From: Gracilariopsis chorda
Taxonomy: Eukaryota; Rhodophyta; Florideophyceae; Gracilariales; Gracilariaceae
Direction of reading: 5' to 3'
Length of the DNA: 64,000 nucleotides
Assembly (NCBI GenBank): GCA_003194525.1
Contig: NBIV01000144.1
Coordinates: 124,001 to 188,000, forward strand
The notes beneath the pieces are model-generated. The model was not told the origin of the DNA and made no database searches. It saw nothing but the letters and a program-made list of their open reading frames with translations. Shown here piece by piece: positions 9,781 through 20,735 of the stretch. Both the position numbers and the translations under genes were made by a program. Every line of letters begins with the position of its first letter. Within the stretch, counting starts at the first letter, position 1.

Positions 9781-11823
9781 AACCACGCCGAACAAGGTAA
9801 TGCATCCAATACCGACAGTACCACTACTAACAATACGCAAATCAATAAAAATTTGGGCGTCGATCCCCGAAACAGGAAAAAAAATGTCTGAGCCCGGGTT
9901 GAACTTGCCCAGTTCTTATCCTGGGCTGTATAAAAGGGAGTATGAAACCGGTTGCATCATGCTGCATGAACAATTGGCCCACCGGCACTCACAGCTTCGA
10001 AACAGCTTGTCAGTATATGCCTGGAACAGCTCAATGCTAGATCATTTCCCTTAAAACAATCACAAGTCATCGGTGGGGTCCATAAAGACGTTTTCAGTGA
10101 ACAACCAAGAATCATATCTGAGAATATTCAATACAACAACTGCAGAAGAACAAATAAATGCAAACGAAAAAAAAGGACCCTAGAATGTATGCTTCGAAGA
10201 ACAAAAAAAGAAAAACCAAACAACTTATCGGCATTTTCTTCTTCCTTAGTAAAAATTAACAAGTGTAGAGAGAGCTGTTAATAATTGGCTGGGTATTATT
10301 ACGCTGTACATCAGAAACTAAGTTGGCATAGCGGTTATCATTATTTAGAGACAGAGTATGACAGAGCAAAATAAAACCGGCATCAGCACAGTTTGTTGAA
10401 GTAACTAGATGATTTAGCCTTCCTCGATTGATTTTGGGTTGAATTTACTTTGGGTGGAAGGTAGAAGCTTGCAGAGTGCAGAATATGTTTCGAGATTTGG
10501 TGTGCCGCCTTCATCTCTAGTCGGATGATCGCTGAAGGAGAAGCGAAGTATGCATCCTGCTTTAGGAGGCTTGCCTGTTGGTTAATGTTTTCATATTGCG
10601 CAGTGTAGATTATCACCGTACGAAGCGATTTACAAGAATGATTGCGCCGCTAAAAATTGCCGTTAGACATGCATTAAAAGGACTAGATTTGATAGCCAGG
10701 TGTGGGTGTCTGTTGGTGGGTTGAAGTTGCTGAGAGTGGACGATGCTGAGCGTGGACAATGCTGGTGCGCACTGTGCGAAGCGTGACCCAGAACTTCGTG
10801 CAGAAATGGGTGTGGCGCCAAAATTCAAATACGACGCCTAAAGAATATTCAGTGTGACGCAGCTTTGGTTGGTCATGAAAATGTTCTCTGGTTCTGTTTA
10901 TGCAATAGAAGAGGCTTACTCTACTCGAAATCTGAGGTAAACTTGTTATGATTGGCCAGGCAGGAAATCGCCAAAAAAAGTGAGATTTTGGGTGAGATCT
11001 GAAAAGTTTCATCTGAGGAAACTGGGTGCTGATTGGTTGGATTTCTGACATATGCGACATGAAGTTGACTCACCACACCCCATCGAAGTCGTTCAAAACC
11101 CCGTGTTTCGCTTCTTGGCGCCAAAAAGTCAGCTCTTGGGCCATTCACAGCCTTGCACGTGTATAGTGCTTTTCTATCGGTCTTTTGAACAGGTACGTAG
11201 ATCCGAACCTGTTCAAAAATTTGCTCCTATTCTCAGTACCTAAAAGCATCTGTTTCTGACTATCTCTTACCGTCAGATCTCCGCACGGACAACCTCCGTT
11301 TGCCGTGAAAAATAGGCGAGCTTGCTATCCTTCACACTCGGATACATCAATTACGTCATATATCAAGCAAAACGACAAAATGAAGACAACATCTTCGAAA
11401 TCCCACCATTCGCCTTCTCCTTTTACTATTAGTGCTCTATCAAGTACTACAAAATCCTAACCAGCCCAAGCTCAAAAACGCAGCCAGTCGTTCCAGTTAG
11501 CCAAAACGAACCACGTCTAAAGACTGCGGCACCGCCAAACAATCACGCGCGGGGTGAAATTCACACCGTTGATCCGCAAAATCCGTCGAAGCAAACTTGC
11601 AAATACCCCTGCAAATACCCCTGACATCGTCATTGACACACTACTGCCCATAGTATCAAAGACCTCTCCATCAACCAAACACAGAAAAACCTGGCTGTCC
11701 TCTGTCGCAGAAAAAACGAAACCAAATGTACAGCTGCGCAGGGTTGCACAAAAACCGGATGTTACCGTCATCCAAACATCCGTTAAGTAAGTAAAGAAAC
11801 AGAAAACAAACACCCCGTCATTA
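9781..11823. other. Region without a supported gene
   Basis: Frames on both strands are short and unlike known proteins. A 12-bp perfect inverted repeat, TTTTGAACAGGT at 11183-11194 and its complement at 11207-11218, could form a hairpin with a 12-nt loop. A 78-codon plus-strand frame at 11554-11790 contains a duplicated 12-base unit (AAATACCCCTGC) and is probably chance; it overlaps where the 3' UTR of the CDH1 gene would lie. Confidence 0.5.
11183..11218. repeat. Short perfect inverted repeat
   Basis: Arms TTTTGAACAGGT (11183-11194) and ACCTGTTCAAAA (11207-11218) are perfect complements with a 12-base spacer. No coding sequence lies adjacent, and its role is unknown. Confidence 0.8.
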
Positions 11824-13501
11824 CTATCTGATGCTCATCCTAAGCGGGGAAAGTCGAGAAGAGCTGTCCATACTGCCTCTGGGGTTCTTGGCACTTGGGA
11901 AAACGTTCCAAAACCTCAGAGTTTCATCGCCCGCGCCAGTAACAATAGTTTCGCCAGTTGGAGACATTGCGAGGTATAGCACTCTCAGCGAATGTCCCAT
12001 GAGCGTGACAACCTTCGATAAAGTGGGATATTTCCACACTATAATCTGATTCTGGCTATAACCATGCGTAGACACGATCTCGTTGACATTCTTTGACCAT
12101 GCCAGATTGCACACCTGTGAGCCCGTATCCACAACGCCCAAGGCCGAGTTGGTAGTGGTATTCCAGAAGCGAATTGTTCGATCGGCAGTACCACCGCCGG
12201 AAGCAAGCAAGCCTCTAGCATGCGGGGACCAGGCAATGGCCTTGACCGCAGCAACATGGGCGTCAAATCTAATCATAGGGGAGTTATAAAGAGCACGACT
12301 CGCGGTAGCGCTTACTGTACCACCACTGCCTAATCCGACGGCGTTCCATATAAAGAGATCATTGTCATTGCCTCCAGACGCAAGCTGCATATCGTCCAAA
12401 GACCATCTGAGGCCGCAAACCTCTTGCGTATGCCCCTCGAGCTTGGCCACGAACGGTTCCTTGCAGCGCAGGTCGCGATTGAATATATTGGTATCGCGAC
12501 CGCCTGAACTGAGCAGCGCCGAGTTCCAGGCGAGACAGCCAACACGGGCGGAATGACCAGACATAGTGCGCACGAGCTTTCTCATAGCAGCGTCCCACAC
12601 TTGAACGCCGCCCGAACGGGTACCAATGGCAAGATGGGTGCCCTGTTGGTTCCAAGCAACAGAGCATACAGGGCCTCCAAACTGAAGGTCACACAGGGTG
12701 GTGACTTTGCTTGTGCACGCAGACCACAGGTAGACGCAATTCTGCAGACCGACAGCGAGAACGTTCTGTGAGCCCCAGTCAACGAGATTGAGGTAGAAAT
12801 CGTCGGTCAAGTAAGGGGCATCGAGAACCTTGAACGGTGATCTCGGAATTCTGCGTGAGGCTCGTTGCGGAATGGCGCCCATTGAGAGCAAAGCGCTGTG
12901 CGTTCTGCGCTCACCGAGATGCAAGTGCGAAGTGGCGTTGGACAGAATGTGGGCGGCGTCAGCAGAGGCGGGTCGTGGTTTCTTGAAGCGGAACATATTG
13001 CTATTGGTAGCGGATATCGGGCGTTGAGACGGCGCGGTGGCGGATGCGGAGGGCTGTGGGAGTCGTTTGAGCCCCTCAAAGCCCGGATGCAGGTGGGATG
13101 TGGTGGAGGTGGAAGCGGGTTTGGGCGGATAGCGCGTGTCGCGACGCGGGGCGACTGGGAGCGAGGGCGGGGCGGTGAGGTGGGCGGGTGTTTGTGGAGG
13201 ACGGGCGTCAAGCAGCTCGGACTTTAGAAGAAGCGAGTAGCATGAGGGCGGGGATGAGGGGGAGAGGGTGGTGCGGGCTGTGCGTTGCCGAGGGCGGGAG
13301 AGTTCTCCGAATGCAAGGGGAACATGGTGGAGGGTTGGAGCGACGCAGCAGATCGAAGGCGGCATGAAGATCTCCTGAGCCGGCGCGGGAAGGTATGAAG
13401 CGGTCTGAATAGCGTGCGGAGGAGGTGTGAGCGGCGGAGCCGGCGGAGGAGGTAGAGAGGGAGGAGGAAGCACTGAGCGGCCTTCGACGGGAGACGTGCA
13501 T
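11824..13501 (-). CDS. FZR1: CDH1/FZR1-type APC/C activator, frameshifted N-terminus
   Basis: This is the WD40 adaptor that recruits degrons to the anaphase-promoting complex. The C-terminal 320 residues are a seven-bladed Cdc20/Fizzy-related propeller: PFKVLDAPYLTDDFYLNLVD, YLWSACTSKVTTLCDL, GHTQEVCGLRWS, LASGGGTADRTIRFWN, HGYSQNQIIVWKYP and GAGDETLRFWN. The protein ends in the APC/C-binding Ile-Arg tail. The hallmark C-box, YSDRFIPSRAGSG, is present (about 13380-13415), and an ATG at 13499-13501 opens that frame. However, the C-box frame and the WD40 frame differ by one base; the WD40 frame is open from 13473 and includes the KEN-type-activator motif CYSLLLKSELLDA. So the gene needs a one-base shift between about 13370 and 13225, either a real mutation, an assembly indel or an unusual splice. 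YSLLLKSELL and the VYLWSACTSKVT wording favour CDH1 over CDC20. Confidence 0.93.
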
Positions 13502-14140
13502 GGCTTGTGGGAGAAGGGCGTCGGGGAAGAGGGATGAGGATTTGGGGGGCTGGAGAGAGGGTGGCGCTGTCGGGGCGGAGATGGCGAGCGGTCTCAAGTA
13601 GGGAGCGGGACGCGGGGGCGGAGGGAAGACGACGCGCGCGGGAGTTCCGCAAGCGGAAGCGGCGCGCGACGAGGGCGACGCATCGTGCCGGCGAGCGTGC
13701 GCGCGCGTGACTTGGCATGATTTGGCGCCATCGGGGGCGCGGTGCCACCCGATGCGCACACCTCCACCAACACACGTGTGTGCGTGGTACACGTGGCATT
13801 CCGTTTCTGGGTCTGCGCTGAGAAGTGGAAACGAAAGCAGCGGCGCGAGGATAAGCCAGGCGGCGCGCTGTCGCTGTGCTGTGCTGTGCTGTGCTGTGCT
13901 GCGCCGCTTCGCCAATGCAAACTGCTGTCACGGCTTTCGCTTCAGCGTCCTTTCTGTGTCGCGCCTTGCGTGTACTTCTCTACCCTACATAGTGTACGCT
14001 GTTGGCTTACCTCAGCTCCTCTCCCACCTGCTGCATTATTACAGAGTACGCTGCTGCGTTCCCGACGTTGACAGCCCCGTGAACCCCTTCCGCCCTTTTC
14101 CCCCCCTCTCTCCCCCCTTCCAGTTCCGCATCCCCCCACC
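13502..14140. promoter_or_regulatory. Shared divergent promoter region of CDH1 and XRN1
   Basis: Only 639 bp separate the ATG codons of the two divergent genes, so both 5' UTRs and promoters must lie here. A CTGTG pentamer repeat lies at 13873-13902. The last 60 bases before the XRN1 ATG are almost pure pyrimidine. No clear TATA box is seen. Minus-strand frames here merely extend the CDH1 frame upstream of its ATG and look non-coding. Confidence 0.6.
13869..13903. repeat. CTGTG pentanucleotide microsatellite
   Basis: Positions 13873-13902 are a run of GTGCT/CTGTG units in the intergenic promoter region, repeated at least five times without interruption. Confidence 0.9.
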
Positions 14141-17100
14141 ATGGGTACGTCTGTGCTTTCTTCCCGTGCTTGCGTCCGCGTTTGCCCTTCCGTCTCCAGC
14201 ATCTCTCTGACCCTCCCCCCATCTCCGCAATCCAATTGCGCTTTCGTACACACCCCGCAGGAGTTCCAAAGTTCTACCGCTACATCAGCGAGCGCTACCC
14301 CCTCATCAACGCCCCGTTACGTCATAACTCCGCCCCCAAAATCGACAACTTGTATCTCGACATGAACGGCATCATCCACAACTGCGTCCATGCATCTCCC
14401 GGCAACGGCGGCATCGACTCAAAGCGCTATCCATCTGCAACTCCGCACTACAAGAAATCTACCCCCGACATATTCGCAGACGTCTTCAAGTACATTGATA
14501 ACATCGTCGCCCTGCTCCCGCCACGCCGCCTGCTCTACATGGCAATTGACGGCGTTGCGCCGCGCGCAAAGATGAACCAGCAGCGTTCGCGACGCTTCCG
14601 CTCTGCGAAGGAACGATCTGATCAGCATCAACGCCTCATGCGTGAAGACCCAATGTACGCCGCTGCCGATGTCGATCCGTTCGACTCCAATTGCATCACC
14701 CCCGGCACCGCCTTCATGCACCAACTCACCATCGCGCTCAAGTACTTTGTCACTAACAAGATTACCACCGACCCGCTCTGGTCGAACATTCGCGTCGTGC
14801 TGTCTGGGGCGGAGGCTCCAGGCGAAGGCGAACATAAGATCATGGAGTACATTCGCGCCGAACGTGAGTCCAAACGACTGTCTCCCAATACGCGCCACTG
14901 CGTCTACGGACTCGATGCAGATCTTATCATGCTCGCTCTCGTTACACACGAGCCGCATTTCTTCATCCTGCGCGAAAAAGTCGATTTTACCTTTTGGCGC
15001 AAGAAGCGTGGCCCGCGTCTAGCCACTGCGCTTGATATCACCGTCTTTGGCGAGTTTGAACTATTGTCGATTGGCCTACTTCGCGAGTATCTCGTCGAGG
15101 ATCTCGGTGCAGACAATAACAGCAACCTGCCCTTTTTCGATGTGGAACGATTAACTGATGACTTTGTATTTATCCTCATGCTTATTGGAAATGATTTCTT
15201 ACCTAACTTACCAACTCTTGACATTGCGGATGGAACACTGGATGTTCTACTTCACTTGTACAAACGTGTACTGCCCATCTTTGACGGCTATCTCACTTTT
15301 GAGGGTTCGATTATTCCCCATAGGTTGGAATTCTTTCTCGCCAAACTGGGGCTTTTGGAACAGGATGTGCTCAAGGCTAAGAAGGAAATGGAAGCAAACG
15401 GATCCGAGTCTCGGGGAAGACGTGCGTATAGGGGAAAAACTTTTGCCAACGTCGATCTTGATATTCTGTTCGGCTTCCACCTTATGGATCCTGCTTTGTT
15501 GCAGAAACCATTCACACCTGCTATGCTCAAAGCGGAGACGCGAGCGTTGAGACAGAGATTGAATGAATCTAAACTGTCTCAGATGAAGCTCGATTACTAC
15601 TCGGACAAATTCGGACAGGACATGCTTGAAGAGGGTATGCAAAGCTTGACCAAGCGATACGTTGAAGGCTTATCGTGGACGCTCAAGTATTATATGGAGG
15701 GATGTCGTATGTGGCGATGGTTTTATCCGTATCATTATGCACCTTTGGCGTCGGATATCGTTGACATAGCAGATGTGTTGTTCCATTTTGACACTAACAT
15801 TGTCAGGCAACCACCGTTTCGACCAGTTGAGCAGCTCATGTCCGTGCTACCGCCCAAGTCGTCATGGTGTCTACCGAAACCTTATCGATCGCTGATGATG
15901 AGCGCAAATTCTCCCATTCGCGATTTCTATCCGGAAGAGTTTCAGACCGATATGAACGGCAAGCGCAATGATTGGGAAGCAGTGGTTTTGCTTCCCTTTG
16001 TGGACGAGGAGCGCTTGCTTGCTGCGATTCGGTCCGTGCCCGCCTCCGTGTTGAGCGACGAGGAAAAACAGCGCAATTTATTAGGGCCTTCGCTTGTTTA
16101 CAAACGTTCGCACACTGCTGTTGAGGTCGTGATATCTCCGTTTAAGGATCGCCTCCCGTCTTTTACGAGTATGGCCTCGCATACTTTGTTGGAGCTTCCG
16201 AAAATTCAGGACGGTCGGTCGTTTACCGCGGAATTGTTTCCGGGAACACACAAACCTTCTGAGGATGACTCGTTGATTGATCTTCCTTCACTTAAGCGCT
16301 TGGAGTATGCCACTCGACTCGAGCAGATTGGTGTCAACGTGTTTGGGATGTCCAGTAAATCTGAATCTTTGGTGCTCGTTATGGACTTTGAATTCTTTGA
16401 AGAACAGGAGCTCGGAGAAGCTCCAGAGCCACAAAAATCTGTATCAGGTATCAGTGAATCAGATATTGCCCCCGGTTGCCCTGTTTGGTTTGGGTATCCG
16501 TGGCGGTCTCCGGGCTATGTGGAATGGATTGCGAACGCCGAAACAACTCGCAAGGTGTTACATGTGCCAAGGAGTGATCACAGACACTCAACATCTCATG
16601 TTGAGGCTTACAAGACTATCAAGGGAAAGTTCACGAACGATTTGAGCACGGTTCTGTGTGATCTGTACCAGAAGAAAGCAATCTTAATCTCACCACCTAA
16701 GGAGCTTTTTGGAGTGAAAAGAATCCGCCCTGATACCCACAACCACTATGAAGTTTCGGATAAAGCAATCTTCACTCATGATCGCTTTGTTCAGAAGCGA
16801 ACCGTTCCGTCCTTACGTAAGAGTCATTCGCTGGTGAAGGCTAAGCAACCGGTAATGTACATCGGCCATGGTCCATATTTTGGGCATACGTGTTCCGTGG
16901 TACGCCCTACTGGATCAGGAAGTGTACTGGTCCAGTTCAAGAGATCAGAAGCCTCTGCCAAGGAGGCAGCTTTTGGATACCGCATAGTCTCCATATCTAG
17001 TCATGCTCAGCGTTGGTTCACGACGTCCAGATTGGCAGCGACCGTCGGACTGAAAACTGCTGTTGTGGATGCTGTGCTTGGTTCTTTGCGCGTTTCCCTC

Positions 17101-18684
17101 AGCTCGTCGAAAGAGGAGATTGATCTGGGACTTGGAATCAAGTATATCGGGAGGGGGCTTGTCGTTCCCGGGTATGCAAAGAAAGATGAAAAAGGAATCT
17201 TTGTATTCTCGGACCTTTGTGTGGACGTTCTGAAGAACTATCACGCCGCTTTCCCGCACTTGTTCCAAGCCATTGAGCAGAGAAAGTCAGACGAATCCTT
17301 GAACGGGAACGGGAAGGGTAGAGGAAGTTTTGTATACGATGCCAAGCAGTTATTCAAAGCATCTCCGAGTCCAGACGAAGGTGTTAGAGCAGCTGCCACT
17401 TGGATATCGGTTCAAGATGTCGCGCAACAGCCTTTGGTTTCGGCCCCATCGCAGGTGCTGTCTGCACAAGTTGTTGGGGATCTCGAACGGCATAGCCGTA
17501 TCGTTCTCGCGCTACAAGATGAGTATGAAAATTCTTTGAGAACAGCGAGGGACGCGAAACATATCAAAGAGGTTCCGCGTGCATCGCTAATTACTGGCTT
17601 CGAGGACCCAAAGGACATGTCTGTTTTCGAAGCTAATCGAGGATCAAGCTCTTTTAGTCCGGTACCTCTAAATGGTCTTGGTTTACGTCTTGGGGACAGG
17701 GTCGTCAACCGAATACACGGAGGTAATGTTCCGTTTGGCCTGCGAGGAACGGTTGTGGGAATCCACGATGATGATGAAAATGTGGAACAAACTGTGTCCG
17801 AATCTGATCAGAGCGAAGTATCTTCGACTACCCTAGTGGAAGTCGTCTTCGATGTGGGTTTTATTAGTGGGGGAAGTCTGAGCGGGAGATGCACGCGTGG
17901 CCGTGGGAAAGTCGTTCCTGCGCACCACTTGCTCATTGTCCGACCCGATCGTGAAAACCCCTACTATGCACAGCACTATGCCAGAATGGCGGCTCAGGTC
18001 GGGATTCAACTGCAAGCAGCGGCGATGGGGAAAACCGAGCAGTCCCAACGTCGCAAGGCAATTGCTGCAGCTGCAGCAGTTGTACATGAAGGAGCCATAG
18101 CAAGAGAGAGCGAAGCAATTCAAGACCGTTCACTTCGGCAGTGGGATGGCACTACGCCCCCTTCTGTATGGGCCAACAGCTATGTCCCTTTCCAAAAACA
18201 GGAAGTCCGTGCAGGTCTGCACTCGGCCTCATCCAAAGAAAGTGGACCAGGGCTTTCCGCCACCTCTAGATATCCCAGCACTCCGGAACCCGTACCGATT
18301 CGTGAGGATCAACTGCCTCTCCCAAGGTTCGTGAAGCGCAAGATGGGCAGAACTGATGCACAGAGGAAGCCCGTGCCTTCTAATGCTCGATGGAAAGACC
18401 CAGAGGAAGAGAAGCTGCCAAACGGTCATTCTTCGACTCCCGAGGATAGTGACGAACCACTATCAGCCAAGGCAATACAAGACCATGTTCTTCAGGTGCT
18501 CCGTAACCAGGAAGAAGAAACCCCGGAAAAGAGTAAAGGACCCCGTAAGCCCGCAAGCAAACGTTCGCGTCGGCAACGACCGAGGACAGCCTGGAAGTCT
18601 GCAGCAACTGAAGACGACGATGATGAATATGCATCCTTATGGGATGCGCTACAGGAGGAAGCACGTCAGAAAAGCAAGAAGTGA
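14141..18684 (+). CDS. XRN1: XRN1-type 5'-3' exoribonuclease
   Basis: Spliced CDS join(14141..14144,14261..18684), 1475 aa. The first coding exon is only ATGG; a 116-nt intron (GTACGT...CCGCAG) follows, and joining gives M-G-V-P-K-F-Y, the invariant N-terminus of XRN nucleases. The XRN_N domain shows the metal-binding acidic residues in NLYLDMNGIIH, GAEAPGEGEHKI, GLDADLIML and GNDFLPNLP. The helical XRN_M part follows to about residue 600. Further on, a D1-like segment and an SH3-like patch (YIGHGPYFGHTCSVV) are typical of XRN1 rather than nuclear XRN2, and the CCHC finger of XRN2 is not seen. The C-terminal 250 residues are Q/A-rich and then basic, ending in KKSRRQRP-like and acidic DDDDEYA patches. 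The product would degrade 5'-monophosphate RNA in cytoplasmic mRNA decay. The intron choice is forced by the conserved start. Confidence 0.97.
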
Positions 18685-18959
18685 TTTGTTGAAGATCGTT
18701 TTTAGAGAATCCTACCTTCACGCAAGCAAGCCTACCCACCATCTACCACTGGCGTCTGGAGGTAGTGCAAAAGGCTAAGACTTACTGGTTTTGATTCACT
18801 CATGTGACTTTCTTTAGTAACTGCCGCATAGACATGCATTGCACTTTACACTAACACAAAGAAATTCATAACACGTTTCTATTTTGCCGCAACGGCCTTT
18901 GGCCTTGTGCCTACGAAGCAGACCAGCACCGTCGTTGTGCTTATTCTGTTTTCTATAAC

Positions 18960-18965
18960 AATAAA
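18960..18965 (+). terminator. Polyadenylation signal downstream of XRN1
   Basis: AATAAA lies 275 bases after the XRN1 stop in an AT-rich stretch and is the first such hexamer on this strand. Confidence 0.45.
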
Positions 18966-19820
18966 GATTCACTCAGATCTATATCACTCATCCGAAGCTG
19001 TTGGGTTCGTAACAATTCTAGTAACAAAGATACCTTGTAACGAAAGGCTGGTCTTGTTTCTCATGTAGTACATGAGATTTTCAAAACTCTTGCCATGTCT
19101 GCTGCCTTTCGACAGTGACAAAACCTTGATTCCTTGGGAGAATGCAGCAGTAGAAGATTGACCCGTAGCCCTTTCTATACCAGTCCACGTACCAGATTTA
19201 CAGTATCATGGTTCTTGATCTCCGCTACTGCTTCAAAGCATTTATTTATTATACGGTCGTCGAGAAGATGTCGGCCACAAGGAAGCAAAACTCCGCACAA
19301 GTTATTCACATTCACTGGCACCTGTGAAGAGTTCATGGTGTCACGTCGTCTTTATTGCTCGCTTCACACTGAACTTCACAGTGTGCAAAGAGCAATACAT
19401 AATGAATAAGCCTTAACAGACGACGAACGCCCGTGAACTATTTAGCATTAGTGGATAGCTTCCGTATTACTATCCCAACAATTATAAATTAAGATTTATG
19501 TATTCTGTGCACTCGAGGTGTGAAGGGCAGCTGCCTGTACTAACATTTCAAAACCGAGGCTACGCAAATCCATGCCTTGCAGTTGAAGCCCCACTTCTTC
19601 GCCCTCACGGAGACCATCACAATCTGATTTCTCTTACGTTGCCTGTCCTGTTTTTCCGGCAGACTGCCTCGGAAAGCATTGCGTATCAGGTCCCTGCGGA
19701 ACGCAGCACGTCACTGGATTATCCGCTCACTAGCTCCCAAAGCGTGCACTTTTTCGCACGCGGATCATATATTTGAACTGGGACGGCCACAATCCGGCGT
19801 CGCTCGGAGAGAAAGAAATC
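18966..19820. other. Intergenic region XRN1 - SmD2
   Basis: No frame resembles a known protein; the open stretches of 90 codons on the plus strand have no family signal. The last 200 bases presumably contain the SmD2 promoter. Confidence 0.5.
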
Positions 19821-20464
19821 ATGGTTACTGGGAAACGGTATGCACCAAGTCCCAATCTTTGCGGTTAAGAAATGAGCGCGCATACTTCAGGAGCAGATAA
19901 CACTAACTCCATGTTGTTCAACCCTGCACTTCTTATTCTATTTATCACAATAACAGAAAACGAGAACAAGCGAAACTTGATAAGGATACAAGATCTGGCT
20001 TCAACGACCCAGATGCTCCATTGGGAGTAGTGGATACGGGAAAAGCTGATGAATTCGATGTGGGCCCACTTTCCGTGTTGAAAAAAGCAGTTGTAAACGA
20101 GACGGCCGTTCTCATAAATGTTCGCAATAACAAGAAGCTACTAGCCAGAGTGAAGGCCTTCGATCGTCATTGCAATATGGTACGTTTTGAACAAGTTCTG
20201 TCATATCGTAGCGAAACATAAGAGCTTCCGGAATTGCTAACTTTATGTTGATGTTTTGTACTACGCGTGTACGGGTTGCGTGCATCATGTGTGATCGATT
20301 CACTTTCATCACATTAGGTGTTGACGAATGTTACAGAAATCTGGTACGAATATCCCAAGACAGCAAAAGGCGGTAAGACGCAGCGTGTAGAGAAGACAAG
20401 GACTATATCAAAGATGTTCCTGCGTGGGGATTCAGTAATTCTTGTGCTATTGAACCCCAAATAG
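19821..20464 (+). CDS. SNRPD2: Spliceosomal core protein Sm D2
   Basis: Spliced CDS join(19821..19837,19957..20179,20318..20464), 128 aa. The first exon is 17 nt (donor GTATGC, acceptor AACAG, 119-nt intron), and the second intron is 138 nt (GTACGT...CATTAG). Phases agree at both junctions. The protein has the D2-specific GPLSVL entry to the Sm fold, then Sm1 with [25 protein letters not shown], a lysine-rich loop, and Sm2 [17 protein letters not shown]. Human Sm D2 is 118 aa, so length fits. It forms the D1-D2 part of the heptameric ring on U1, U2, U4 and U5 snRNA. The exon 2/3 junction falls inside the Sm1 motif after HCNM. The gene is convergent with NOP58; the stops are 271 bp apart. Confidence 0.97.
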
Positions 20465-20735
20465 GTCTGCTAGCGACAGGGAAGGAAGCATTTTTCCTAA
20501 AATCTCTAACCTCGGGGGTGCCCGTGTTGGACTCTGCTCGGTGGCAGCGAGGCAGACATTCGTCGTCTGTTTATTGCTGCTCTCCCTAGGCGAACAAAAA
20601 AAGCACATTCCAGTTGTGCTAGGACAGGAGACTCGACAAAGCAAACAAAACAAATGATAAACAGGGTGGATCTAACCCCTCAGATTTTGCGGTGAAGGAG
20701 AATTTACAAACCGAAAACCGGGTGTGAGTATCATA

